Below, piece after piece: positions 42,117-53,212 of a stretch of DNA of 64,000 bases. Where the stretch lies: NCBI RefSeq assembly GCF_963422335.1, contig NZ_OY729424.1, positions 3,472,001-3,536,000 of the forward strand, in the 5' to 3' direction. The notes under the pieces are model-generated. The model saw only the letters and a program-made list of their open reading frames with translations. It did not search any database and was not told the DNA's origin. Numbering within the stretch: position 1 is the first letter of the stretch; each line of letters begins with the position of its first letter. Made by a program: the position numbers and the translations under genes. The stretch is from an uncultured Roseateles sp. (GTDB lineage: Bacteria > Pseudomonadota > Gammaproteobacteria > Burkholderiales > Burkholderiaceae_C).

Positions 42117-43700
42117 TCACTTGATCGAGGTCATGCGCGCTTCGGGGCGGTCGTCCGAGCGATGCACGGTTTCGACATTGGCCTTCATCGCCCAAGGGCG
42201 CATCTGGTGGTGCAGCGGCACGAACAGGAATTCGTCGCGGATGCGCAGCAGGGCCTCACGGATCATCGCGTTGCGCTTGGGCACGTCGATCTCCGAGCTC
42301 ATTGCATCGGTCAACTGATCGACCTTGGCATCGCTGACCTTGGAGAAGTTGAAGTTGCCGTCGGCACCGGTGGTCTTGGTGCGCGCCAGCGACTGCAGTG
42401 CGTACTGCGCGTCATAGGTGGCCACGCCCCAGCCCAGCATGTAGAGCGGCGCCTCGAACTTCTGGAAGGTCAGGCTGTGCTGCGCCATCGGAGTGGCCAC
42501 CAGCTTGGCCTTGAGGCCGATCTTGGCCCACATCGCCGTCACGGCCTGACAGATTTCCTCGTCATTGACGTAGCGGTTGTTGGGGCAGTTCAGCTGCACC
42601 TCGAAGCCATCGGGGTAGCCGGCTTCGGCCATCAGCTTCTTGGCTTTTTCCGGGTCGGCCTTCAGCGCCACGTCGATATCGGGCGTGTTGCCGTTGACGC
42701 CAGGCGCCACCATGATGGCTGCCGGGATCGACAGACCGCGCATGATGGTGCGCTTGATGGCCTCGCGGTCCACGGCCAGATTCATGGCCTCGCGCACGCG
42801 CTTGTCCTTGAACGGGTTCTTGCCCTTGACGTTGGAGAATTTCAGTTCGTCGCTGCCCACGTCCATGGCCAGGAAGATGGTGCGCACCTCGGGGCCTTCG
42901 ACGACCTTGAGTTTGGGGTCGGCCTTGAGCTTGGCCACGTCCTGCGTGGGCAGGTCGGTCAGCAGGTCCACATCACCCGACAGCAGGGCTGCCACGCGGG
43001 TCGGGTCCGACTTGATCGGCGTGTAAATCACTTCGGTGATGTTGGTGGCATTCTTGCTGTCCCACCAGTCCTTGTTCTGCACCATGCTGACGCGCTGGTC
43101 AGGCTGCCAACCGGTGATGTGGTACGGGCCCGTGCCATTGACATTGCGCGAGGCGTAGTTCTCTTCCTTGGCCTTGTAGTCCTGGGTCGAGGTGGTCTTG
43201 TTCTTTTCGGACCAGATCTTGCTCATCATGCGGAAGTCGATGATGTTGCGCAGCAGGATGGGGTTGGGCGCCGACAGGATCACGTCCACCGTGTAGTCGT
43301 CGATCTTCTTGATTTCGCTGATGCCGGTGACGTAGATCTGCATCGTGCCCTGGGGCTGCTTGATGCGGCCGAAGGTGAACAGCACGTCATCGGCGGTGAA
43401 CGGCGAGCCGTCATGGAATTTGACGCCGCGGCGCAGCTCGAAGCGCACCTGCGTCGGGGTGATATAGGTCCACTTGGTGGCCAGCGCCGGCTCGACCTTG
43501 TAGTCCTTGCCATAACGGGTCAGACCTTCGTAGGAATGCATCAGGATGGCATTCGTCGTGGCATGGTTCTGCGAGTGCGGATCCAGGGTCAGGATGTCGT
43601 TTTGCGCCGCCCAGCGCAGCGGCACGGCCTGGGCCGTGGCAGCCAGCAGGCTCAAGCCCAGGGCGGCAGTCAAGGCGGCGATTCTGATCTTCTGATTCAT
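42117..43700 (-). CDS. ABC-type peptide/nickel-family periplasmic binding protein (SBP family 5)
   Basis: 527 residues. Signal peptide ends TAQA (about residue 25). The SBP-5 core shows LDPHSQNHATTNAILMHSYE, then GLTRYGKDYKVEPALATKW, VRFELRRGVKFHDGSPFTAD and FKDKRVREAMNLAVDREAIK. The C-terminal TTGADGNFNFSKV is also typical. Such proteins deliver di/oligopeptides or related solutes to ABC permeases. No permease or ATPase is adjacent; it stands alone with its own terminator, so its partners lie elsewhere. Confidence 0.92.
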   Translation of the reverse strand: MNQKIRIAALTAALGLSLLAATAQAVPLRWAAQNDILTLDPHSQNHATTNAILMHSYEGLTRYGKDYKVEPALATKWTYITPTQVRFELRRGVKFHDGSPFTADDVLFTFGRIKQPQGTMQIYVTGISEIKKIDDYTVDVILSAPNPILLRNIIDFRMMSKIWSEKNKTTSTQDYKAKEENYASRNVNGTGPYHITGWQPDQRVSMVQNKDWWDSKNATNITEVIYTPIKSDPTRVAALLSGDVDLLTDLPTQDVAKLKADPKLKVVEGPEVRTIFLAMDVGSDELKFSNVKGKNPFKDKRVREAMNLAVDREAIKRTIMRGLSIPAAIMVAPGVNGNTPDIDVALKADPEKAKKLMAEAGYPDGFEVQLNCPNNRYVNDEEICQAVTAMWAKIGLKAKLVATPMAQHSLTFQKFEAPLYMLGWGVATYDAQYALQSLARTKTTGADGNFNFSKVSDAKVDQLTDAMSSEIDVPKRNAMIREALLRIRDEFLFVPLHHQMRPWAMKANVETVHRSDDRPEARMTSIK

Positions 43701-43790
43701 ATCGGGTCACTCCACTTGTGGGGAAAGGAATTGATCATCGTAACTTCACAATTCGCGGCCGGCGCTACGGGCTTGCCCGGAGCCAAGGGC

Positions 43791-44129
43791 TCAGTCGCCC
43801 GGCGCGGGCGGTTGCTGGATTTGCAGCGCGGCGTCGCAGCCCTTGCCGGCCGAAATCAGCCGCCGCGCCCAGCGCGCGGCCAGCGGCTGCAGCCATACCG
43901 GAAGCCAGGGCAGGAACTGCTGCGGCTCCACCACCATGCCGCAGCGATAGCGGGCCTGTTCGTCCGACCACAGCAGGGCGCTGCAGGCGCCTTGCCGGCG
44001 CCGGCTCACCAGAATGCCCACCGGGCAGGGCTCCAGCAGGCAGCACAGGCCACAGCCATTGCAGGGTTCGCCCAGCTCGGGTTTGGCCGGTGCAGCGGTG
44101 CGGATGTGAATGATTCGAGGTTCGGCCAT
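43791..44129 (-). CDS. YkgJ-type cysteine-cluster protein
   Basis: 112 residues. A cysteine cluster lies near the N-terminus: CNGCGLCCLLEPC (about 24-36), then CSALLW and YRCGM further on, and a lone Cys near GKGCDAAL. This is the pattern of the CxxCxxCC (YkgJ) family, thought to bind zinc or an iron-sulfur cluster. Function unknown. The start (MAEPRII, 44129) is chosen over MWFFMAEP because of the following sequence. It is divergent from the sucA operon. Confidence 0.78.
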   Translation of the reverse strand: MAEPRIIHIRTAAPAKPELGEPCNGCGLCCLLEPCPVGILVSRRRQGACSALLWSDEQARYRCGMVVEPQQFLPWLPVWLQPLAARWARRLISAGKGCDAALQIQQPPAPGD

Positions 44130-44200
44130 AAAAAACCACACTGGTGTGTGGCTATTGGTGCAAGATGCGGCCCTTACGTAGTTCGGGAAAACAGCAATAG

Positions 44201-44209
44201 TGCTACAGT
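44201..44209 (+). promoter_or_regulatory. Probable extended -10 promoter of the sucA operon
   Basis: TGCTACAGT combines the TGn extension with a TACAGT -10 hexamer (44204-44209). TTCGGG at 44182-44187 (16-base spacer) is a weak -35. Transcription would start near 44216. Confidence 0.5.
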
Positions 44210-44215
44210 CCGACC

Positions 44216-44349
44216 CACTTTAGATCCTTCCCGTCCCCTTTGCTGGCTTGCAGCTTAGGCGGGTCGCAATCCGCCAATCGGTCTAGCCGTGTCGCGGAAG
44301 GTTTTTCAACCAGCCAAATCCCTGGAAGCCGGGGTAAGAGGTGAGCGAA
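44216..44349 (+). ncRNA. Probable sucA leader RNA motif (cis-regulatory)
   Basis: A sucA RNA motif, described for Burkholderiales sucA genes, always lies in the 5' UTR and overlaps the Shine-Dalgarno. The 134-base leader has stems of this type: GGCGG/CCGCC around GTCGCAAT, GGTT/AACC around TTTTTC, and CCC/GGG just before the ribosome site (AAGAGG). The match is by position, family and stem count; I could not score it against the consensus. Confidence 0.5.
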
Positions 44350-47208
44350 ATGATGCAGCAATACAGGTCGAACTCGTACCTGTTCGGGGGCAATGCCCCT
44401 TATGTCGAGGAAATGTACGAGGCCTACCTCGACAACCCCGGCTCCGTGCCCGACAACTGGCGCGCCTACTTCGACGCGCTGCAGCATGTGCCGGCCGCCG
44501 ATGGCACCGATTCCCGCGACGTGGCCCATGCGCCTGTGGTCGAGTCGTTTGCCCAGCGTGCCAAGGCCAATGCCTTCGGCAACAAGGCTTCCGGCGCCGA
44601 TCTGGCGATTGCCCGCAAGCAGGTCCATGTCCAGTCGCTGATCGCGGCCTACCGCTTTCTCGGCTCGCGCTGGGCCGATCTGGATCCGCTCAAGCGCACC
44701 GAGCGCCCGAAGATTCCCGAGCTGGAGCCGGCCTTCTATGACCTGAGCGAGTCCGATATGGACATCCCGTTCAGCGCCAGCAACACCTATTTCTCCAAGG
44801 CGGAGAACATGAGCCTGCGCGAGATCGTGCAGGCCCTGCGTGAAACCTATTGCGGCTCCATCGGCGCCGAATACATGCATTGCACCGACCCCGGCGAAAA
44901 GCGCTGGTGGCAGGAAAAGCTGGAGGCCTCGCGCTCCAAGCCGGCCTTCACGGCCGAGAAGAAGAAGCACATCCTCGACCGCCTGACCGCGGCCGAGGGC
45001 CTGGAGCGCTATCTGCACACCAAGTACGTGGGCCAGAAGCGCTTCTCGCTGGAGGGCGGTGACAGCTTCATCGCCTCGATGGACGAGTTGATCCAGAGCG
45101 CCGGCGAGAAGGGCGTGCAGGAAATCGTCATCGGCATGGCTCACCGCGGCCGCCTCAACGTGCTGGTCAATACGCTGGGCAAGATGCCCAAGGACCTGTT
45201 CGCCGAGTTCGACCACACGGCCAAGGAAGACCTGCCCTCGGGCGACGTCAAGTACCACCAGGGTTTCTCCAGCGACGTGACCACGCCTGGCGGCCCGGTT
45301 CACCTGAGCCTGTCGTTCAACCCCTCGCACCTGGAGATCGTCAACCCGGTGGTCGAGGGTTCGGTCAAGGCCCGCATGGACCGCCGCGGCGATGCCGTCG
45401 GCGCCCAGGTGCTGCCGGTGCTGGTGCACGGTGATGCGGCCTTCGCCGGCCAGGGCGTGGTGATGGAAACGCTGGCGCTGGCCCAGACCCGCGGCTACTA
45501 CACCGGTGGCACGGTGCACATCGTCATCAACAACCAGATCGGCTTCACTACCAGCGACCCGCGCGACAGCCGCTCGACGCTGTATTGCACCGACGTCGTC
45601 AAGATGATCGAAGCGCCGGTGCTGCACGTCAATGGCGACGACCCCGAAGCCGTCGTGCTGTGCACGCAGTGGGCGATGGAGTACCGCCAGCAGTTCAAGA
45701 AGGACGTGGTGCTGGACATCATCTGCTTCCGCAAGCTGGGCCACAACGAGCAGGACACCCCGTCGCTGACCCAGCCGCTGATGTACAAGAAGATCGCCCA
45801 GCATCCCGGCACGCGCAAGCTGTACGGCGACAAGCTGGTGGCCCAGGGCACCTTGCCCGCCGACGGCCCCGATGCGATGTTCAAGGCCTTCCGCGCCGCG
45901 ATGGACGAGGGGCGCCACACGGTCGACCCGGTGCTGACCAACTTCAAGGGCAAGTACGCCGTTGACTGGTCGCCCTTCCTGAACAAGAAGTGGACCGATT
46001 CGGCCGACACCGCGCTGCCGGTGGGCGAGTTCAAGCGCCTGGCCGAGCGCATCACCACCATTCCTGCGGCCTTCAAGGTGCACCCGCTGGTCGAGAAGGT
46101 GATTGCCGACCGTGCGGCTATGGGCCGTGGCGAAGTGAATGTGGACTGGGGCATGGGCGAGCACATGGCCTTTGCCTCGCTGGTGGCCAGCGGCTACCCG
46201 GTGCGCCTGTCCGGTGAAGACTGCGGCCGTGGCACCTTTGTGCACCGCCACGCCGTGCTGCACGACCAGAACCGCGAGAAGTGGGACACCGGCACCTATG
46301 TGCCGCTGGAGAATGTGGCCGACAGCCAGGCGCCGTTCGTCGTCATCGACTCCATCCTGTCCGAAGAGGCGGTGCTGGGCTTCGAGTACGGTTATGCCTC
46401 GGCCGACCCCAACACGCTGGTGATCTGGGAGGCGCAGTTCGGCGATTTCGTCAATGGCGCACAGGTCGTGATCGACCAGTTCATCGCCTCCGGCGAAGTC
46501 AAGTGGGGCCGCGCCAATGGCCTGACCTTGATGCTGCCGCACGGCTATGAAGGCCAGGGTCCGGAGCACAGCTCGGCCCGCCTGGAGCGCTTCATGCAGC
46601 TGGCCGCCGACAACAATATGCAGGTCGTCCAGCCGACCACGGCCAGCCAGATCTTCCATGTGCTGCGTCGCCAGATGGTGCGCCAGTTCCGCAAGCCCCT
46701 GGTCATCATGACGCCCAAGTCGCTGCTGCGTAACAAGGACGCGACCTCGCCGCTGTCGGACTTCACCAAGGGTGAGTTCCGCACCGTCATCACCGAGCAG
46801 GATGCAAGCATCGACGCGGCCAAGGTCAAGCGCATCGTCGCCTGCTCCGGCAAGGTCTACTACGACCTGGTCAAGGCCCGTGCCGAGAAGAAGAACACCG
46901 ACACGGCCATCATCCGCGTCGAGCAGCTCTACCCCTTCCCGCACAAGGCCTTCGCCGCCGAGATCAAGAAGTTCGCCAACGCGACCGACATCGTCTGGTG
47001 CCAGGACGAGCCGCAAAACCAGGGCGCCTGGTTCTTCGTGCAGCACTATGTGCACGAGAACATGAACGATGGTCAGCGCCTCGGTTACGCCGGTCGCCCG
47101 GCCTCGGCCTCGCCGGCGGTGGGCTACTCGCACCTGCACCAGGAGCAGCAGAAGGCGCTGCTGGATCAGGCCTTCGCGAAGCTCAAGGGTTTCATCCTCA
47201 CCAAGTGA
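44350..47208 (+). CDS. sucA: SucA/OdhA, 2-oxoglutarate dehydrogenase E1
   Basis: 952 residues. E1 decarboxylates 2-oxoglutarate with thiamine diphosphate and transfers the succinyl group to SucB. It begins MMQQYRSNSYLFGGNAPYVE, the beta-proteobacterial form. Conserved blocks are GMAHRGRLNVLVNTLGKM, DVKYHQGFSSD, HLEIVNPVVEGSVKARMD, LVHGDAAFAGQGV and GHNEQDTPSLTQP, then GEDCGRGTF and LPHGYEGQGPEHSSARLERF. ATG 44350 is preferred because AAGAGGTGA ends six bases before it; GTG 44341 is the alternative. Confidence 0.97.
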   Translation: MMQQYRSNSYLFGGNAPYVEEMYEAYLDNPGSVPDNWRAYFDALQHVPAADGTDSRDVAHAPVVESFAQRAKANAFGNKASGADLAIARKQVHVQSLIAAYRFLGSRWADLDPLKRTERPKIPELEPAFYDLSESDMDIPFSASNTYFSKAENMSLREIVQALRETYCGSIGAEYMHCTDPGEKRWWQEKLEASRSKPAFTAEKKKHILDRLTAAEGLERYLHTKYVGQKRFSLEGGDSFIASMDELIQSAGEKGVQEIVIGMAHRGRLNVLVNTLGKMPKDLFAEFDHTAKEDLPSGDVKYHQGFSSDVTTPGGPVHLSLSFNPSHLEIVNPVVEGSVKARMDRRGDAVGAQVLPVLVHGDAAFAGQGVVMETLALAQTRGYYTGGTVHIVINNQIGFTTSDPRDSRSTLYCTDVVKMIEAPVLHVNGDDPEAVVLCTQWAMEYRQQFKKDVVLDIICFRKLGHNEQDTPSLTQPLMYKKIAQHPGTRKLYGDKLVAQGTLPADGPDAMFKAFRAAMDEGRHTVDPVLTNFKGKYAVDWSPFLNKKWTDSADTALPVGEFKRLAERITTIPAAFKVHPLVEKVIADRAAMGRGEVNVDWGMGEHMAFASLVASGYPVRLSGEDCGRGTFVHRHAVLHDQNREKWDTGTYVPLENVADSQAPFVVIDSILSEEAVLGFEYGYASADPNTLVIWEAQFGDFVNGAQVVIDQFIASGEVKWGRANGLTLMLPHGYEGQGPEHSSARLERFMQLAADNNMQVVQPTTASQIFHVLRRQMVRQFRKPLVIMTPKSLLRNKDATSPLSDFTKGEFRTVITEQDASIDAAKVKRIVACSGKVYYDLVKARAEKKNTDTAIIRVEQLYPFPHKAFAAEIKKFANATDIVWCQDEPQNQGAWFFVQHYVHENMNDGQRLGYAGRPASASPAVGYSHLHQEQQKALLDQAFAKLKGFILTK

Positions 47209-47216
47209 CGAGACAA

Positions 47217-47239
47217 CCCGCGCCCTCCCTGGGCGCGGG
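47217..47239 (+). other. Intercistronic hairpin between sucA and sucB
   Basis: CCCGCGCCC pairs with GGGCGCGGG (9 bp), loop TCCCT, 8 bases after the sucA stop. There is no T-run, so it is more likely an RNA stability or differential-expression element than a terminator. Confidence 0.45.
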
Positions 47240-47292
47240 AAGCCGTTGCTGCGCGCGCGGCACAAAGACGTACAGAATCGGAGTGAATTGTT

Positions 47293-48558
<1,266 letters not shown>

Positions 48559-48571
48559 CTGAGAAATCGCC

Positions 48572-48898
48572 ATGTCCATCGCCGAAGAAATCCACCGTCT
48601 TGATGAACTCCGCGCCCGCGGCGTGCTCAGCGAGGCGGAGTTTCAGCAAGCCAAGGCCCGTCTGCTCAGCGGCGCGGTCCCGGCTGGCGGTGGCAATGGT
48701 GCGCCTGCCGTCGAGGCGCTGAACCGCTTCCGGCGCAGCCGCAGCGACAGCTGGATCGGCGGCGTCTGCGGTGGCCTGGCCCTGATCACCGGGCTCGAAT
48801 CCTGGATCTGGCGGCTGATCTTTGCCGTGATGTTCCTGTTCGGCGGCGCCGGTGCTCTGCTTTACATCCTGCTGTGGGTGTTCGTGCCTTCGGATTGA
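48572..48898 (+). CDS. SHOCT-PspC membrane protein in the odh operon
   Basis: 108 residues. Residues 1-35 (AEEIHRLDELRARGVLSEAE) form a SHOCT-like helical hairpin. Residues 55-105 form a PspC domain: RRSRSDSWIGGVCGGLALIT, then the hydrophobic LIFAVMFLFGGAGALLYILL followed by WVFVPSD. PspC domains are linked to envelope stress. It sits between sucB and lpdA, 13 bases after sucB, and is likely co-transcribed. Why it is there is unknown; it might localise or sense complexes at the membrane. Confidence 0.85.
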   Translation: MSIAEEIHRLDELRARGVLSEAEFQQAKARLLSGAVPAGGGNGAPAVEALNRFRRSRSDSWIGGVCGGLALITGLESWIWRLIFAVMFLFGGAGALLYILLWVFVPSD

Positions 48899-48946
48899 GT
48901 CCTGGCAACGCCTGACCCCAGCAACCAACAAGACTTCATCACCATC

Positions 48947-50365
<1,419 letters not shown>

Positions 50366-50390
50366 GCATGGGTTCAGACGTTTGATAGAC

Positions 50391-50417
50391 AAGGGGCGGC
50401 CACGGTCGCCCCTTTGC
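50391..50417 (+). terminator. Terminator after lpdA
   Basis: AAGGGGCG pairs with CGCCCCTT (8 bp), loop of 8 bases, followed by TTTGCTTT. It closes the sucA-sucB-lpdA operon. Confidence 0.75.
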
Positions 50418-50443
50418 TTTGCAGGATTCCCGCACGCCCTCAC

Positions 50444-51544
50444 ATGACCTCGGTTAGCGATCTCTACCAACAACTCCTCGTCGAGCGCGGCTACAAGTCC
50501 GACCCGGCCCAGCTGTGTGCCGTGGCGGCCTTGCAGCGCTGCCAGGACGAATGGGCCGACTACAAGGCCCGGCGCAGCAACGCACTGACCAAGCTGCTGA
50601 TGCGCCCGCCGATACCGCGCGGCGTCTACATGTACGGCGGGGTGGGGCGGGGCAAGAGCTTTCTGATGGATTGCTTCTTCAACGCCGTGCCCTTGACGCG
50701 CAAGACAAGGCTGCACTTCCATGAGTTCATGCGCGAGGTGCACCGCGAGCTGCAGGAGCTGAAGGGCACGGCCGATCCGCTGGACGAGCTGGGCCGGCGC
50801 ATTGCGCGGCGCTACCGGCTGATCTGCTTCGACGAGTTCCATGTCGCCGACGTCACCGACGCGATGATCCTGCACCGGCTGCTGGACGCCTTGTTCGCCA
50901 ACCGCGTCAGCATCGTCACCACGTCCAACTTCAAGCCCGATGACCTCTACCCCAACGGCCTGCACCGTGACCGCATCCTGCCGGCCATCGAGCTGTTGAA
51001 GGACAAACTGGAGGTGATCAATGTCGATGCCGGTGTCGACTACCGCCAGCGCACGCTGGAGCATCTGCAGCTCTATCACACGCCCTTGAACGAGCAGGCC
51101 GAGGTGGCGCTGAGCCAGGCTTTCGACGAGCTGGCCGAGGCCAAGGATGAAGATCCGGTGCTGCACATCGAGCATCGCGCCTTGCGCTCTCGGCGCCGTG
51201 CGGGCGGTGTGGTCTGGTTTGACTTCAAGACGCTGTGCGGTGGTCCGCGCTCGCAGAACGACTATCTGGAGCTGGCCACGCAATTCCACACGGTGATACT
51301 TTCTGGCGTGCCCGAAATGTCGCCGCGGCTGGCCAGCGAGGCGCGCCGCTTCACCTGGTTGGTCGATGTGCTGTACGACCGTCGCGTCAAGCTGATACTG
51401 TCGGCCGAGGTGGCGGCCGAGCGGCTCTACACTGAGGGGCCGCTGGCGCACGAGTTTCCGCGCACCGTCTCGCGGCTGCAGGAGATGCAGTCGGCCGAAT
51501 ACCTGGCGCTGGAGCGCCGCGACGTGGATACTTCGTTGACATGA
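50444..51544 (+). CDS. zapE: ZapE, AFG1-like cell-division ATPase
   Basis: 366 residues. ZapE is an ATPase that modulates Z-ring dynamics in some Gram-negative bacteria. Walker A is GGVGRGKS (65-72) in YMYGGVGRGKSFLMDCFF; Walker B is LICFDEFHVADVTDAMIL; sensor blocks include IVTTSNFKPDDLYPNGLHRD. The C-terminus has YDRRVKLILSAEVAAERLY. ATG 50444 is chosen for family length; the frame extends ten codons upstream across the terminator. The last four bases overlap the next gene (ATGA). Confidence 0.94.
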   Translation: MTSVSDLYQQLLVERGYKSDPAQLCAVAALQRCQDEWADYKARRSNALTKLLMRPPIPRGVYMYGGVGRGKSFLMDCFFNAVPLTRKTRLHFHEFMREVHRELQELKGTADPLDELGRRIARRYRLICFDEFHVADVTDAMILHRLLDALFANRVSIVTTSNFKPDDLYPNGLHRDRILPAIELLKDKLEVINVDAGVDYRQRTLEHLQLYHTPLNEQAEVALSQAFDELAEAKDEDPVLHIEHRALRSRRRAGGVVWFDFKTLCGGPRSQNDYLELATQFHTVILSGVPEMSPRLASEARRFTWLVDVLYDRRVKLILSAEVAAERLYTEGPLAHEFPRTVSRLQEMQSAEYLALERRDVDTSLT

Positions 51545-52125
51545 AAAATTCGCTCCTGATGCTGTTGGTCTTGGTCAGCTTGCAAGTGCAGGCAGCCAGC
51601 GAGCGCGAGCAGCTGCGCGCGCAGCGCCAGCAGATCGAGGCATCATTCAAGGCCGCCATGCACGATTGCGCCGGCAAATTCCAGATCACCGACTGCGAGC
51701 TGGCCGCCAAGGCCCAGCGTCGTGCGGCGCTGCAACCGGTGCTGAAGCAGGAGCAGGCGCTGGATCTGCTCGAGCGCCAGCAGCGGGCTCAGGCCCAGAC
51801 CGAGCGTGTGGCTGCCAAACAGCAGGCCAAGGCGCTGGAAGCCAGGGAGCTGGCCGCCAAGGCCGCGTCGGCGCCAGCAGTGGCGGCCAGTCGCCCGTTA
51901 CCGGCCGAGCCGCCCAGGCGCGCCGCGAGCGCGGCGGCCACCTCGCACCCGGATGCCGCCGCGGCCCGTGCGCTGGCCGCCAGCCAGGCAGAACAGTCGC
52001 GGCTGGCGACTCAGCGCCGCATCAAGGCCGCGCAGGCGCATGAAAAAGACGTGCTGGCGCGCGAAGCCGCCAAGACCAAGCATGCGGCCCCGCTGTCCCT
52101 GCCGGCCAGCGCGGCGTCGCGCTGA
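51541..52125 (+). CDS. Secreted Ala/Gln-rich coiled-coil protein
   Basis: 194 residues, unknown family. A signal peptide is visible (MKNSLLMLLVLVSLQVQAAS). The mature part is predicted helical and coiled-coil (SEREQLRAQRQQIEASFKAA, QALDLLERQQRAQAQTERVA). Two Cys at about 41 and 51 (DCAGKFQITDCEL) could form a disulfide in the periplasm. The tail is Ala/Lys-rich. The start overlaps zapE by four bases, so translation is coupled. It is likely periplasmic; function cannot be assigned. Confidence 0.75.
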   Translation: MKNSLLMLLVLVSLQVQAASEREQLRAQRQQIEASFKAAMHDCAGKFQITDCELAAKAQRRAALQPVLKQEQALDLLERQQRAQAQTERVAAKQQAKALEARELAAKAASAPAVAASRPLPAEPPRRAASAAATSHPDAAAARALAASQAEQSRLATQRRIKAAQAHEKDVLAREAAKTKHAAPLSLPASAASR

Positions 52126-52135
52126 TCTGCGGGCT

Positions 52136-52903
52136 TCAGCTCAGCGTCTCGACCTTCACCACGGCCAGCGACAGGTTGTCGCCGCCGCCGCGTGCACGGC
52201 TGCGGGCCTTGTTGATCAGCATCTCCACCGCATCGCGCGGCGGCAGCGCATGCAGCACCTCGCCCAGCTCCTTGGGGGTGAAGTAGTGCCAGAGGCCGTC
52301 GCTGCAGGCCATCACCGTGTCGCCCACTTCCAGCCGGCTGATCAGGTGCTCGGAGATCGGTGGGTCCTGCAGGGTGCCCAGGCAGCCGGTGAGCAGATTG
52401 GACTGCGGATGGGTGGCAGCCTCCTGCTCGTTGATCTGGCCCTCGTCGATCAGCCGCTGCACAAACGAGTGGTCCAGGGTGCGGCTGATCATCTCGGCCT
52501 GGCGGAAGTGGTAGAGCCGCGAGTCGCCGGCATGGACCAGATGACAGCGCCGGTCGGGGCCGATCAGAAAGGCCGCCAGGGTGCTGTGCGGTTCCTCCTC
52601 CGAGGTGATGGCCGTCAGCTTGATCATCAAATGCGCCTCGCCGACCAATTGCCGCAGCAACTCGGCGGGGTCTTCCTCGCCCGGCACAAAACGCTCGAAC
52701 AGCTGTTTGGCGGTCAGAATCACCTGGTCCGAAGCCTTGCGCCCACCGCTCTTGCCCCCCATGCCATCGGCCAACACGGCCAAAGCACAGCCGGGCACAC
52801 GCGGATGCGCGATGATCTCCACTTGGTCTTGCTGGTATTGGCGGTCGCCGCGGTGCAAACCGGTGGCGGCGTTCAGGCGGTACCCTGGGGGCGGTCGAAT
52901 CAT
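52136..52903 (-). CDS. PP2C-type Ser/Thr phosphatase
   Basis: 255 residues. Metal-binding motifs are in place: RGDRQYQQDQVEI (motif 1 with Asp), LADGMGGKSGG (motif 2), HAGDSRLYHF, and ACSDGLWHYFTPKEL, with GGGDNLSLAVVKV at the end. These enzymes dephosphorylate Ser/Thr residues, often opposing kinases such as the one at 24254, though they are 28 kb apart. No membrane segment. A TATAAT for the divergent gene lies 10 bases upstream of its start. Confidence 0.9.
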   Translation of the reverse strand: MIRPPPGYRLNAATGLHRGDRQYQQDQVEIIAHPRVPGCALAVLADGMGGKSGGRKASDQVILTAKQLFERFVPGEEDPAELLRQLVGEAHLMIKLTAITSEEEPHSTLAAFLIGPDRRCHLVHAGDSRLYHFRQAEMISRTLDHSFVQRLIDEGQINEQEAATHPQSNLLTGCLGTLQDPPISEHLISRLEVGDTVMACSDGLWHYFTPKELGEVLHALPPRDAVEMLINKARSRARGGGDNLSLAVVKVETLS

Positions 52904-52912
52904 GTCGAAAAC

Positions 52913-52918
52913 TATAAT
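52913..52918 (+). promoter_or_regulatory. TATAAT -10 box for the YdcH-like gene
   Basis: A consensus TATAAT lies 35 bases before ATG 52954. A CCGGCC/GGCCGG hairpin (52930-52944) then lies between the likely start of transcription and the start codon. No clear -35 is visible. Confidence 0.5.
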
Positions 52919-52953
52919 CGCTTTATCTACCGGCCTCGGGCCGGCCCCCCTGA

Positions 52954-53157
52954 ATGGATGAGAACCTTCACTCGCCGCAGCGCTACCTGATCGAATTGCG
53001 TATCGAGCATGCCGATCTGAATGCGATGGTGGATCGCATTGCCAGCGAGCTGCCTATCGACCAGATGGCCTTGCGTCGCTTGAAGAAGCGCCGCCTGCTG
53101 TTGCGTGACCTGATTGCCAGGCTGGAGCGCGAGAACGATCCCCCCGAGCCCGCATGA
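52954..53157 (+). CDS. YdcH-family (DUF465) small protein
   Basis: 67 residues, entirely helical: YLIELRIEHADLNAMVDRIA and LRRLKKRRLLLRDLIARLE, the DUF465 double-helix pattern with a basic end. Function unknown. It lies between a divergent PP2C gene and the DinG-type helicase, 55 bases upstream of the latter and on the same strand. Confidence 0.85.
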   Translation: MDENLHSPQRYLIELRIEHADLNAMVDRIASELPIDQMALRRLKKRRLLLRDLIARLERENDPPEPA

Positions 53158-53212
53158 TGTGCAGGCCTTTTATTGATTGGCCCGGCGCCCGGCGCTGCTT
53201 TGGGGTCTGTGA

